From assembly GCA_930367215.1 (NCBI GenBank), contig OV884057.1, positions 205,891,621-205,955,620 on the forward strand: DNA of 64,000 nt, read 5' to 3'. This document shows positions 32,700-43,961 of this stretch, one piece after another. Position numbers and translations under genes: made by a program. This DNA comes from Pollenia angustigena. Taxonomy: Eukaryota > Arthropoda > Insecta > Diptera > Polleniidae. Position 1 is the stretch's first letter, and every line of letters starts with the position of its first letter. The notes beneath the pieces are model-generated. The model was not told the origin of the DNA. It saw nothing but the letters and a program-made list of their open reading frames with translations, and did no database searches.

Positions 32700-33255
32700 A
32701 TGTTGTTTACTGATAACCTCGGGAAACCAGAAATATGCTATAAAAAAACGCGTTTTATGCGCATTTAATATGCAGTAAAAACTGGAAAATATGCCATGAA
32801 AAATGTTAAAAATATGCCTTCAAAATTAAAAATTGTTCATTTGAAGACACAATATTCAACAATTTATTAACAAAATTTAAAAAAGAAAACCTAAAAATAT
32901 TATCGCTTAAGTCCATATTAGGTTAAAATTCATATAAGAGATGTTTGCGCCGAATATTATCTAGATATTAACATCCATATGGGTTTTTGTCTTAAAGGGA
33001 TTTTAGCAACGGTCGCTAATTTGTTAGAAAATGTTAACATTTAAAAGGAAGTTTAAGCTATTTAAGGATGAGAGCTTTGAGCAAATGTGAACCGATTCGA
33101 AAATAATTTAATTTGCAGTAAAATATTTTTGGCACGAATTTAATTGAATTTTATAATTAGATAGCTTACGGGCACAATAAGTCTAATTTGGAAGTGAAAT
33201 TATAGACCGATTCTCATCATTTGCATAGACTTCGTCCATATTTGATCAAACTATA
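32700..33255. repeat. Left half of an AATATGC-rich repeat, interrupted by the fold-back element
   Basis: 32720-32825 has repeated AATATGC motifs (CAGAAATATGC, TTTAATATGCAG, GGAAAATATGCC). The same theme resumes at 38580-38730 beyond the fold-back element, so the latter probably landed inside one repeat. The copy at 52525-52625 shares the CAGAAATATGC end in inverse orientation. Confidence 0.45.
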
Positions 33256-33264
33256 TACAAAATT
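33256..33264. repeat. Target-site duplication, left (TACAAAATT)
   Basis: Nine bases identical to 38308-38316, directly outside the inverse ends of the fold-back element. Confidence 0.9.
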
Positions 33265-33324
33265 AAGTGGGTGAAGATAAATACGCCGAGTTAAATATGT
33301 TTTATGACGTAAAACGTTACGTTA

Positions 33325-33415
33325 TTAAAAACGTAGCTGAGCTACGCGTAGCTGATTAAAAACGTAGCTCAGCTACGCATATTTCAGCTACGCGGAGCTC
33401 AGCTACGTTTTTATT
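33325..33415. repeat. Palindromic CGTAGCTGAGCTACG cluster, left arm
   Basis: Overlapping CGTAGCTGAGCTACG and AGCTGAGCTACGCGTAGCTG motifs; each is self-complementary. It is mirrored at 38162-38245. Possible transposase-binding or structure-forming subterminal sites (inference). Confidence 0.75.
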
Positions 33416-33429
33416 TAATTATTTTCTTA

Positions 33430-35035
33430 ATTTTGAGCGTTGTGTATGGGAGAGATTTTTTAAATTGCGGCCGAACCAAAAAAGATTACGGAACGGCAGG
33501 GGCACCAAATTAGAGGTAATCAACTCTACTTTCGTAATCTTTAATCAAAATTTAAGAAGTATAAATTTTTCTATTTTTAAAAAATTCTTTAAATTTTGGC
33601 TAGTGTATACGGGAGATATTTTTTTAAGTTGTGACCAAACCAAAAAAGATTACGGAACGGGAGTAGCACCAAATTAGAGGTAATCAACTCTACTTTCGTA
33701 ATCTTTAATCAAAATTTAAGAAATATAAATTTTTCTATTTTTAAAAAATTCTTTAAATTTTGGCTAGTGTATCTGAAAGAGATTTTTTTAAGTTGTGACC
33801 GAACCAAAAAAGATTACGGAACGGGAGTAGCACCAAATTAGAGGTAATCAACTCTACTTTCGTAATCTTTAATCAAAATTTAAGAAATATAAATTTTTCT
33901 ATTATTAAAAAATTCTTTAAATTTTCGCTAGTGTATCTGAAAGAGATTTTTTTAAGTTGTGACCGAACCAAAAAAGATTACGGAACGGGAGTAGCACCAA
34001 ATTAGAGGTAATCAACTCTACTTTCGTAATCTTAAATCAAAATTTAAGAAATATAAATTTTTCTATTTTTAAAAAAATTCTTTAAATTTTGGCTAGTGTA
34101 TCTGAAAGAGATTTTTTTAAGTTGTGACCGAACCAAAAAAGATTACGGAACGGGAGTAGCACCAAATTAGAGGTAATCAACTCTACTTTCGTTATCTTTA
34201 ATCAAAATTTAAGAAATATAAATTTTTTATATTTTTAAAAAAATTCTTTAAATTTTGGCTAGTGTATCTGAAAGAGATTTTTTTAAGTTGTGACCGAACC
34301 AAAAAAGATTACGGAACGGGAGTAGCACCAAATTAGAGGTAATCAACTCTACTTTCGTAATCTTTAATCAAAATTTAAGAAATATAAATTTTTCTATTTT
34401 TAAAAAATTCTTTAAATTTTGGCTAGTGTATACGGGAGATATTTTTTTAAGTTGTGACCGAACCAAAAATGATTACGGAACGGGAGTAGCACCAAATAAG
34501 AGGTAATCAACTCTACTTTCGTAATCTTTAATCAAAATTTAAAAAATATAAATTTTTCTATTTTTAAAAAATTCTTTAAATTTTGGCTAGTGTATCTGAA
34601 AGAGATTTTTTTAAGTTGTGACCGAACCAAAAAAGATTACGGAACGGGAGTAGCACCAAATTAGAGGTAATCAACTCTACTTTCGTAATCTTTAATCAAA
34701 ATTTAAAAAATATAAATTTTTCTATTTTTAAAAAATTCTTTAAATTTTGGCTAGTGTATCTGAAAGAGATTTTTTTAAGTTGTGACCGAACCAAAAAAGA
34801 TTACGGAACGGGAGTAGCACCAAATTAGAGGTAATCAACTCTACTTTCGTAATCTTTAATCAAAATTTAAGAAATATAAATTTTTCTATTTTTAAAAAAT
34901 TCTTTAAATTTTGGCTAGTGTATACGGGAGATATTTTTTTAAGTTGTGACCGAACGAAAAAAGATTACGGAACGGGAGTAGCACCAAATTAGAGGTAATC
35001 AACTCTACTTTCGTAATCTTTAATCAAAATTTAAG
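33430..35035 (+). repeat. Tandem array of ~164-bp units, left arm (~10 copies)
   Basis: The landmark GATTACGGAACGG occurs at 33484, 33648, 33812, 33976, 34141, 34307, 34471, 34635, 34799 and 34963, spacing 164-166 bp. Each unit has an AGGTAATCAACTCTACTTTC block, an AT-rich stretch and GCTAGTGTATCTGAAAGAG or GCTAGTGTATACGGGAG variants. The outermost unit carries a GGCAGGGGCACC variant. Open frames in the units are repeat artefacts. Confidence 0.9.
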
Positions 35036-35049
35036 AAATAGAAAAATTT

Positions 35050-38000
35050 ATATTTCTTAAATTTTGATTAAAGATTACGAAAGTAGAGTTGATTACCTCT
35101 AATTTGGTGCTACTCCCGTTCCGTAATCTTTTTTGGTTCGGTCACAACTTAAAAAAATCTCTTTCAGATACACTAGCCAAAATTTAAAGAATTTTTTTAA
35201 AAATATAAAAAATTTATATTTCTTAAATTTTGATTAAAGATAACGAAAGTAGAGTTGATTACCTCTAATTTGGTGCTACTCCCGTTCCGTAATCTTTTTT
35301 GGTTCGGTCACAACTTAAAAAAATCTCTTTCAGATACACTAGCCAAAATTTAAAGAATTTTTTTAAAAATAGAAAAATTTATATTTCTTAAATTTTGATT
35401 TAAGATTACGAAAGTAGAGTTGATTACCTCTAATTTGGTGCTACTCCCGTTCCGTAATCTTTTTTGGTTCGGTCACAACTTAAAAAAATCTCTTTCAGAT
35501 ACACTAGCGAAAATTTAAAGAATTTTTTAATAATAGAAAAATTTATATTTCTTAAATTTTGATTAAAGATTACGAAAGTAGAGTTGATTACCTCTAATTT
35601 GGTGCTACTCCCGTTCCGTAATCTTTTTTGGTTCGGTCACAACTTAAAAAAATCTCTTTCAGATACACTAGCGAAAATTTAAAGAATTTTTTAATAATAG
35701 AAAAATTTATATTTCTTAAATTTTGATTAAAGATTACGAAAGTAGAGTTGATTACCTCTAATTTGGTGCTACTCCCGTTCCGTAATCTTTTTTGGTTTGG
35801 TCACAACTTAAAAAAATATCTCCAGTATACACTAGCCAAAATTTAAAGAATTTTTTAAAAATAGAAAAATTTATATTTCTTAAATTTTGATTAAAGATTA
35901 CGAAAGTAGAGTTGATTACCTCTAATTTGGTGCTACTCCCGTTCCGTAATCTTTTTTGGTTCGGTCACAACTTAAAAAAATCTCTTTCAGATACACTAGC
36001 CAAAATTTAAAGAATTTTTTAAAAATAGAAAAATTTATATTTTTTAAATTTTGATTAAAGATTACGAAAGTAGAGTTGATTACCTCTAATTTGGTGCTAC
36101 TCCCGTTCCGTAATCTTTTTTGGTTTGGTCACAACATAAAAAAATATATCCCGTATACACTAGCCAAAATGTAAAGAATTTTTTAAAAATAGAAAAATTT
36201 ATATTTCTTAAATTTTGATTAAAGATTACGAAAGTAGAGTTGATTACCTCTAATTTGGTGCTACTCCCGTTCCGTAATCTTTTTTGGTTCGGTCACAACT
36301 TAAAAAAATCTCTTTCAGATACACTAGCCAAAATTTAAAGAATTTTTTTAAAAATAGAAAAATTTATATTTCTTAAATTTTGATTTAAGATTACGAAAGT
36401 AGAGTTGATTACCTCTAATTTGGTGCTACTCCCTTTCCGTAATCTTTTTTGGTTCGGTCACAACTTAAAAAAATCTCTTTCAGATACACTAGCCAAAATT
36501 TAAAGAATTTTTTTAAAAATAGAAAAATTTATATTTCTTAAATTTTGATTTAAGATTACGAAAGTAGAGTTGATTACCTCTAATTTGGTGCTACTCCCGT
36601 TCCGTAATCTTTTTTGGTTTGGTCACAACTTAAAAAAATATCTCCCGTATACACTAGCCAAAATTTAAAGAATTTTTTAAAAATAGAAAAATTTATATTT
36701 CTTAAATTTTGATTAAAAATTACGAAAGTAGAGTTGATTACATCTAATTTGGTGCTACTCCCGTTCCGTAATCTTTTTTGGTTCGGTCACAACTTAAAAA
36801 AATATCTCCCGTATACACTAGCCAAAATTTAAAGAATTTTTTAAAAATAGAAAAATTTATACTTCTTAAATTTTGATTAAAGATTACGAAAGTAGAGTTG
36901 ATTACCTCTAATTTGGTGCCCCTGCCGTTCCGTAATCTTTTTTGGTTCGGTCACAACTTAAAAAAATCTCTTTCAGATACACTAGCCAAAATTTAAAGAA
37001 TTTTTTAAAAATAGAAAAATTTATATTTTTTAAATTTTGATTAAAGATTACGAAAGTAGAGTTGATTACCTCTTATTTGGTGCTACTCCCGTTCCGTAAT
37101 CATTTTTGGTTCGGTCACAACTTAAAAAAATATCTCCCGTATACACTAGCCAAAATTTAAAGAATTTTTTAAAAATAGAAAAATTTATATTTCTTAAATT
37201 TTGATTAAAGATTACGAAAGTAGAGTTGATTACCTCTAATTTGGTGCTACTCCCGTTCCGTAATCTTTTTTGGTTCGGTCACAACTTAAAAAAATCTCTT
37301 TCAGATACACTAGCCAAAATTTAAAGAATTTTTTTAAAAATATAAAAAATTTATATTTCTTAAATTTTGATTAAAGATAACGAAAGTAGAGTTGATTACC
37401 TCTAATTTGGTGCTACTCCCGTTCCGTAATCTTTTTTGGTTCGGTCACAACTTAAAAAAATCTCTTTCAGATACACTAGCCAAAATTTAAAGAATTTTTT
37501 TAAAAATAGAAAAATTTATATTTCTTAAATTTTGATTTAAGATTACGAAAGTAGAGTTGATTACCTCTAATTTGGTGCTACTCCCGTTCCGTAATCTTTT
37601 TTGGTTCGGTCACAACTTAAAAAAATCTCTTTCAGATACACTAGCGAAAATTTAAAGAATTTTTTAATAATAGAAAAATTTATATTTCTTAAATTTTGAT
37701 TAAAGATTACGAAAGTAGAGTTGATTACCTCTAATTTGGTGCTACTCCCGTTCCGTAATCTTTTTTGGTTCGGTCACAACTTAAAAAAATCTCTTTCAGA
37801 TACACTAGCCAAAATTTAAAGAATTTTTTAAAAATAGAAAAATTTATATTTCTTAAATTTTGATTAAAGATTACGAAAGTAGAGTTGATTACCTCTAATT
37901 TGGTGCTACTCCCGTTCCGTAATCTTTTTTGGTTTGGTCACAACTTAAAAAAATATCTCCCGTATACACTAGCCAAAATTTAAAGAATTTTTTAAAAATA

Positions 38001-38105
38001 GAAAAATTTATACTTCTTAAATTTTGATTAAAGATTACGAAAGTAGAGTTGATTACCTCTAATTTGGTGCCCCTGCCGTTCCGTAATCTTTTTTGGTTCG
38101 GCCGC
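35050..38105 (-). repeat. Tandem array of ~164-bp units, right arm (~19 copies)
   Basis: The inverse landmark CCGTTCCGTAATC recurs about every 164-167 bp, 19 times. Unit variants in the outer seven copies mirror the left arm in order, including the terminal GGTGCCCCTGCCG form, the TAATCATTTTTGG change near 37097 and GATAACGAAAG near 37376. The inner part repeats some of the same variants (GATAACGAAAG near 35235) about 2.14 kb away, so this arm contains an internal duplication. Confidence 0.9.
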
Positions 38106-38161
38106 AATTTAAAAAATCTCTCCCATACACAACGCTCAAAATTAAGAAAATAATTAAATAA

Positions 38162-38245
38162 AAACGTAGCTGAGCTACGCGTAGCTGAAATATGCGTAGC
38201 TGAGCTACGTTTTTAATCAGCTACGCGTAGCTCAGCTACGTTTTT
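38162..38245. repeat. Palindromic CGTAGCTGAGCTACG cluster, right arm
   Basis: Inverse counterpart of 33325-33415, next to the right terminus. Confidence 0.75.
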
Positions 38246-38307
38246 AATAACGTTACGTTTTACGTCATAAAACATATTTAACTCGGCGTATTTATCTTCA
38301 CCCACTT

Positions 38308-38316
38308 TACAAAATT
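38308..38316. repeat. Target-site duplication, right (TACAAAATT)
   Basis: Identical to 33256-33264. Confidence 0.9.
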
Positions 38317-38999
38317 GAAACTTGTACTTTGCGCACAAGGCCAACATGGACAGACAACCAGCCAGACGGACGGAGGACATCGTTAGATAACTTTTAAAGT
38401 GATTCTGAGTCGATCGAAATACTAAAAGATTAGACTAGATACAAATCGCATAACATTTATCGTTAATGACAACCTGCTTTGTCTTACAATTTAAGATAAA
38501 TATTAAATGTAGATGTCCAAATTGAAGCAACAGATTTTGGAAAAAAAAAAATTATTTGCTGCGAAAGCTCATGTAGGCATCTTAAAAAATTGAATAGGTA
38601 TCAAAATATGCCTAAAAAAGCTAAAATATGCGCTATAAACATAAAATATGCTGCAAAAAAGGCTCTTTTAACGAAATAATGCAAAAAAATGCTGCAGTCG
38701 ATAAAATATGCAAAAATATGCACTAACAAATCGATGCCAAAATGCATAAAAAACTCTAAAATGTATAAATCTGCCTACATTGGTCGCAAAAGGAAAAACA
38801 TGCAATTGCATATTTATGGTATCCCTGCTGATAACCAAGACCGTTCTCCAGATACATATTACATTCTGAGAGAAGGACATCGCCTGTCTGCGCTACACAT
38901 GTATGCATGTATGTATTTCTTATTTATAGAAAAAGCAAACAAAAGTCTAGACATTAAAAAAAACAACTTATACAAGGTATGAAAAATCAACAACATGGG
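38317..38999. repeat. Right half of the AATATGC-rich repeat and flank
   Basis: GACAGACAACCAGCCAGACG near 38349 is typical of dispersed fly repeats and recalls the inner part of repeat Z. 38580-38730 is rich in AAAATATGC. The overlapping open frame has no recognisable product. Confidence 0.4.
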
Positions 39000-39582
39000 A
39001 TTTGATGGAAAAAAAAATTAGAGGCAGTCTTGATTATTTGCTCATATCTCAGCGATTTATGGACCGACCAGGCTGAATTTTAAAAGCAAAATTCAACGGA
39101 GCAGATGTGACAGAAATATATAACAACCAAGTCCCTTTCATATCGGGAGTCTTAGAAAACCCCATTTCAACAGACATACAAACATCGTTAAATCAACTTC
39201 GTTACTTTTAAGGAACCAAAATCTATTTACTTTATAGGGACTTCTAGGATAAATACATTGTAGAAATTACGAACGGAATGACATACTTTTATATATCGAT
39301 GGCTTAATATAAAAAAGGCCTAACTCGATTTTTTTTAGTAAATAGCATTTTTGTTTTTCCTGGTAGCTAATGCCACATATATCTTGATTTAAAGGGGCTG
39401 TAGTATAACATTTATTGGATATTTTTTATTAAAAATTGCATTATAAATTTGTTTATCGAAAATGTTAAGGATTTTATTAAGTTTTTTTTCTTCCCCTGTA
39501 AACAAACAAAAATATCGAGTTAGGCCTTTTTTATATTAAGCCATCGATATACCCTTTTACCTTTCGTGAAGGGTATAAAAAT
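39000..39582 (+). repeat. Repeat 'Z', 5'-truncated copy with a MITE inside
   Basis: Matches 3645-3952 (TTGCTCATATCTCAGC, CAACAGACA, GAAATTACGAACGGAATGAC) and ends in the same ACCCTTTTACC...GGTGAAGGG-type hairpin and GGTATAAAAA. It is interrupted at 39297-39546. Confidence 0.75.
39297..39546. mobile_element. 250-bp MITE with perfect 33-bp TIRs in repeat Z
   Basis: Left CGATGGCTTAATATAAAAAA then GGCCTAACTCGAT is exactly inverse at the right end. Comparison with the uninterrupted copy at 3920 (TTATATATACCC) gives an ATAT duplication (39293-39296, 39547-39550). The flawless TIRs suggest recent activity. Confidence 0.85.
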
Positions 39583-39954
39583 GAAAAAACGATAATTTAT
39601 ATTAAAATAAACACATATTTTCAGCACACGCCATTAAAGGTGAATGAATGAATATTTTTCAGTTTAAATTTGTAAATTTCTATGAAAATTTTATAAACAA
39701 ATATTTTCATGGTCAAATAAGTATGTATTTACTTACATTAAATCAACAGAAAAGAGGTGCAAAGTAATTTTACATGCGCTTGAATTTAAATTGGAATTCT
39801 TTTTGTTTATATCTTGGACGGCCTCAGAAAAACAATACATTTCGAAACACTTACAGAAATTATATACCAAGAGTACTTAATTCTAAAAAAGACCAAAGAT
39901 ATGTACTTCTGAATAAAAAAATAGTTTTTTTTTCAAAAAGAAAATTTTTGTGCA

Positions 39955-40195
39955 AACAGGTACTTTTTGTTGTAAAATATACTTTTTATTTAAAAGGGTA
40001 CTTTTTGTTGTAAAAGATACTTTATGTTTAAAAAGGTACTTTTTATTAAAAAATGAGCTTTTGTTCAAAATGGTACTTTTTGTTTAAAATGGTACTTTTG
40101 GTTTAAAATGGTACTTTTTGTTTAAAATGGTACTTTTTGTTTGAAATTGTACTTTTTGTTTAAAATGGTACTTTTTGTTTAAAATGGTTCTTTTA
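39955..40195 (+). repeat. 22-bp minisatellite GGTACTTTTTGTTTAAAAT
   Basis: About eleven units of GGTACTTTTTGTTTAAAAT(G), most regular at 40070-40190. The core is the same as in the 29.3-30.6 kb array. Confidence 0.75.
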
Positions 40196-40198
40196 AGT

Positions 40199-40335
40199 AT
40201 TGTGGTTATTTTTGTTGAACTGTTTATGGTTTTAAATCCAAATTTAGATATTTCAATTAGGCTAAAGTTCATCATCGTGTTCTATAAACCACACATTAAT
40301 TTTCATTAACTTATTTTAATAAAGAAAGGAATTTT
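40199..40335 (-). repeat. Tail fragment of the tRNA-related retroposon
   Basis: The minus strand contains GAACTTTAGCCTAATTG, AAAACCATAAACAGTTCAAC and AATAACCACAATACT, matching the 3' part of copies at 6.2 and 58.4 kb. Diverged, with the tRNA-like head missing. Confidence 0.6.
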
Positions 40336-41599
40336 CTTTATGTTCAAAATGTTACTTTTTTAAAAAAGGAAAATTAACATTTTTTCTAAAGGTACTTTTT
40401 TAAAAATTTCCTTTTTGAAAAATCAACTTTTTTAAAATGGTACGTGTGGATTTAAAGGATATTTATTTTTCAAAGAGACACATTGCTTTTAAATGTACTC
40501 CTTAAACTGTGAAACTCTCAGAATCGATTTGGAGCCAAAATTGTGGCGGTGTTGCCGCATTGGTTTTTATTGTTATTATAAGGGATTTCTTTTATCTTTT
40601 CTTAGCGGTTTGACAATTTTCAAGGTTAAATTTCAGTTTCTTATTTTGCACAAACAAACATTTTAAATACACACATTCGCAATTTCTCAGCACATTCCGA
40701 ATTTCTCGCCTAGGAAAACAAAATACTGCCTAAGCTTCGTCAACACATGCACACTAAAAAACAAGTCCCTCTTAAATGTTTATACTTTGTTTTTGAAAGA
40801 CAAACCTTAAATAACGCATAAGGCTGAACCCACACCTACAAAAAACCAAAACAGATTTTTTGACTAATACGACAGCAGAACGTTAGTTCGTATGCGACAG
40901 ACAACCCCACCAAACAAAACAACCACAAAGTGGACTTTTTGACTAACTGCGACAAAACATTGTTTGCAGAAAATACATGTGAATATATTTGACAGCGCAT
41001 ACAGAAAGGGACCAGTAAAGCAAAGGGAACAGTAAAAACCAACTACACAAAACAAGAGTAGGGACGACCTACGCGCGTTTTCAAGGTTGAGATGTGTCGC
41101 TTTCAAATGAGACCAATACCAACACGCTCAGTGATGGTACACCAAAGATACAAAGATAAAATGGCTCTCCTGAACAAATCCCTTAGGTCCCTTTCTATTT
41201 TTCGCGTCACATATACAACATACCCACATAGAGAAAGACAAAAGAGACTGAAATAAACTTCGTTGCACATAACTGCGTGCTTTCTTGTTGAGGTAACCCA
41301 CACCAGTGAACAAAACGAAAAAAATGTGCATTTTAAGACAAAAACTTAATAAGAGGTTTTTACTTGGGTTGGGTAAGCATAGAACAAGTGTCTTTGACTT
41401 AAAAGACAAAAACGTTTTGTCTTTCGTTGCTGGGGGGATTCAACCTAAAGCCTAACAATTTCTAGCGCCTAGCTTTAACGATGAAATTACATACTTAAAT
41501 AAGAGCGTCAACGCTGTATCATGAACAGTAATGTTAACTTTATTTGTAAATTAAAAAGCGCTTAACAGAAATAGATATGAAACAGTTCGATTTATCTAG
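40336..41599. other. Gene-free stretch with chance open frames
   Basis: 40730-41410 is less AT-rich and shows overlapping minus-strand open frames (up to 93 codons), but they lack motifs and do not join into one protein. I do not call them genes. Confidence 0.4.
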
Positions 41600-41809
41600 T
41601 GGTGTTTTCTTTTCTACAAAAAAGTGTGACTTTTTATTAAAAAAATGTAATTTGGTGTCTGTTTCATAAGAATTTTGCTTCCAAAAAAGGGTGAGTTTTT
41701 TAGAATAAAACAAGCCACCTTTTTCGGGAGCAAAATTTTTAAGAAACAGACTCCAAATTGCATTTTTTTTAAATAAAATGTCACATTTTTGGTAGAAAAG
41801 AAAACACCA
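41600..41809. mobile_element. 210-bp hairpin MITE, TIR TGGTGTTTTCTTTTCTAC
   Basis: The halves are inverse over about 80 bp with small gaps: TGGTGTTTTCTTTTCTAC...GTGTCTGTTTC against GAAACAGACTC...GTAGAAAAGAAAACACCA. Non-coding. Confidence 0.75.
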
Positions 41810-43393
41810 TAAGAATAGCTAGATATTCCGTTACTTTTTAACAGCATCAGCCAATGTTACTATTTAACGCACTGTCACAACCGGATTTTCATACTGCGTG
41901 GACGCCTAGCTATTTGCATTTGTTCCATACAATTTTTTATGAGCATGAGAAAGACAACAACAACGCCAACCGTAATAAGGCTGATTATTATTGTTATATT
42001 TTATTGATTGTTTTTTTTTTCTCTGTTAAACGATAACTCATCATGTTACTAATGACTTTTTCTTTGACCTTTTCAAAATATAAAAAGAAAATTACAAATC
42101 GCTTAAAAATTCTAACGCTCATGTTAATAAAACATCTAATAACCAACCGCAAAAGTCAATGAATTGTTAGAAATGATAAATAATAAAAATAAAAAAATAA
42201 AAAAAAACATAACAAAAGAAAAATTATTAAATAAAATGTTGTATAAACAATTGCGACAAGTGACTGACTGGCAGCAGCAGTTGGTTTGTGTGAAAAAGTA
42301 ACACGAGTAAATTGAAAATCATCTAATAACTACAATATTACATCAAATTGTTGTGAAATGGTGAAAACTAATACCCGTTGCTAGCAGAAATTTAAATATT
42401 TTTACACTTCTTAATTAAAGACAATTTAAATTATAAAATTTTTTAAATGCTTTGTATAATTAACAATTCATATTTTAATCTTTTGCAAATTTTTAGATTT
42501 TTTTTTTTTTTTAGATTTATGACCCATAAACGTCTTGCTTTGCAATTAAACGAAAGCAATTTGAAAAGTGAAAAACACACCAACATTTCAATGAATTTAT
42601 TTACTTAATTTTATTTTTCGCCTGTGATGTGTGTTTAATAAATTGTCTTAAAATTAAATTAATTGTTTGCTATAATGCCTGATTTCCTGTTTATAATTTA
42701 TATTTTGTGCATTTAGAAAATTTGTTGCTATTGTTATTTTTGTAAAAAAAACTTTTACGAGTTTTTAACGATAAATAAACAAAATAATGGGTAAGATATT
42801 GCAGACGTCTAGTTTTATAGCAAAAATTTTTGGATATGGCAACTCTTGTTTATTCGTCTTTGAAATAACCATCCTGTAAAACATTTTTGATTCCGTTTTA
42901 GGTTTCAATGGCAATTTTTGAAAACTGAAAATGTTTCAAGGAGAAGAGATACTGCAGGACTCATGCGATTAGAAGAGCTTTTAACGGCTACATGTGTAAA
43001 CAAAAATCGAACATAAAATAAAGTATAAGACAAAGATTTGAGTAATTAACAAATAAATATGAAAAAATTTGCTTAACAATTATTAAGACAATGTAAATGT
43101 TACCAACCAATGAATTTTGTGAAAAAAAACTCCATGTGGCAACTTCAGATGGTTGGTTTATAAAACAACATTCATGCAATAGATTTGTATAAGAAAATCT
43201 CTTAATTGCTTAATTCCAAAATAAAAATGTGGCAACTTTTTATTTAAATTTTATTTTAAAGGGACTTCCAAAAGAGATTTCCGAACTTTGACAGTTGATG
43301 GCGGCTATATTTAAAAAGACGTGCAAATGAAATCGAAAAATCATTTGCAGCGCACCAACTAAAATTTCTTTTTAATAATAAAGACTAATTCGG
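41810..43393. other. AT-rich stretch without recognisable genes
   Basis: No gene called. 42245-42370 has a less repetitive, leader-like composition on the plus strand, but no ORF or splice signal follows convincingly. Confidence 0.45.
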
Positions 43394-43961
43394 CGGCATG
43401 AAATAACTCCCCACGAAATAAGTCCCCAAGAAAATTATGAAATAATTCCCCAAAAAATATATGAGAGGCAACAAAAAAGTTTTTTGGGGATTTATTTTAT
43501 TTTTTTGGGTACTTATTTCATTTTTATATTGGGGAGTTATTTCATATGAAACAACCCCAAAAATCTGAAATGAAATAAGTCCCTAAAAATATTTTGGGGA
43601 CTAATTTCATTTTCAAATTTATTCCAAAATCGTAAAAAATGCAAATTATGTCCCGTTATAATATGTAAACAAAACTTGTTTTAATGACCAAGACCATTCA
43701 TAAAAAATAATGGCGGCATGAAATTACTCCCCACGCAATAAGTCCCCAAAACGAAAATGAAATATAACTCAAAAAAAAAAAAAAAAAAAAAAACATATAT
43801 GAGAAGCAACAAAACCGCTTTTTGGGGATTTATTTCATTTCGTTGGGGTTTTATTTCATTTTAAAATTGGGGGTTATTTCATATTAAATAAGCCCCCAAA
43901 AATTGGGAAATTATTTAATTATTTTTTAGGGACTTATTTCGTGGGGGGTTATTTCATGCCG
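43394..43961. mobile_element. MITE pair built of GAAATAA-TCCCC micro-repeats
   Basis: Left CGGCATGAAATAACTCCCCA then CGAAATAAGTCCCC recurs at 43714 and is inverse to GGGACTTATTTCGTGGGG then TTATTTCATGCCG ending at 43961. 43714-43961 is a complete 248-bp element and 43394-~43616 a copy lacking its right end. The interior is almost entirely the 10-13-bp phrase GAAATAAGTCCCC or its inverse, repeated more than a dozen times. Confidence 0.75.

Larger units (their letters stand above)
33265..38307. mobile_element. 5.04-kb fold-back transposable element
   Basis: The ends are AAGTGGGTGAAGATAAATAC and its exact inverse, flanked by 9-bp TACAAAATT duplications. From each end inward come ~65 bp of unique TIR, then a cluster of CGTAGCTGAGCTACG palindromes, then tandem arrays of a ~164-bp unit. 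The left array (~10 units, to ~35035) is in one orientation; the right array (~19 units, from ~35050) is inverted. They meet at a perfect palindrome with a ~6-10-bp loop centred near 35043. No transposase gene is present. Composition and 9-bp duplications recall Drosophila FB elements, but the repeat units differ and kinship is only inferred. Confidence 0.9.

Noticed and set aside
33465..33677. A 70-codon open frame with an identical copy on the minus strand at 37895-38107
   Set aside because: Both are the same stretch of the 164-bp repeat in the two arms of the fold-back element; identity reflects the inverted structure, not a gene pair.
35050..38105. Regularly spaced repeats that might suggest a CRISPR array
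   Set aside because: The repeats are contiguous 164-bp tandem units without unique spacers, in a eukaryotic transposon.
33265..38307. Fold-back structure as a pure assembly artefact
   Set aside because: Exact 9-bp duplications, conserved unique termini on both sides and arms that differ in unit number argue for a real element, though the central junction still deserves read support.
41128..41409. Overlapping minus-strand frames in a less AT-rich patch
   Set aside because: Frames overlap in different phases and none has a motif or a compatible intron structure.
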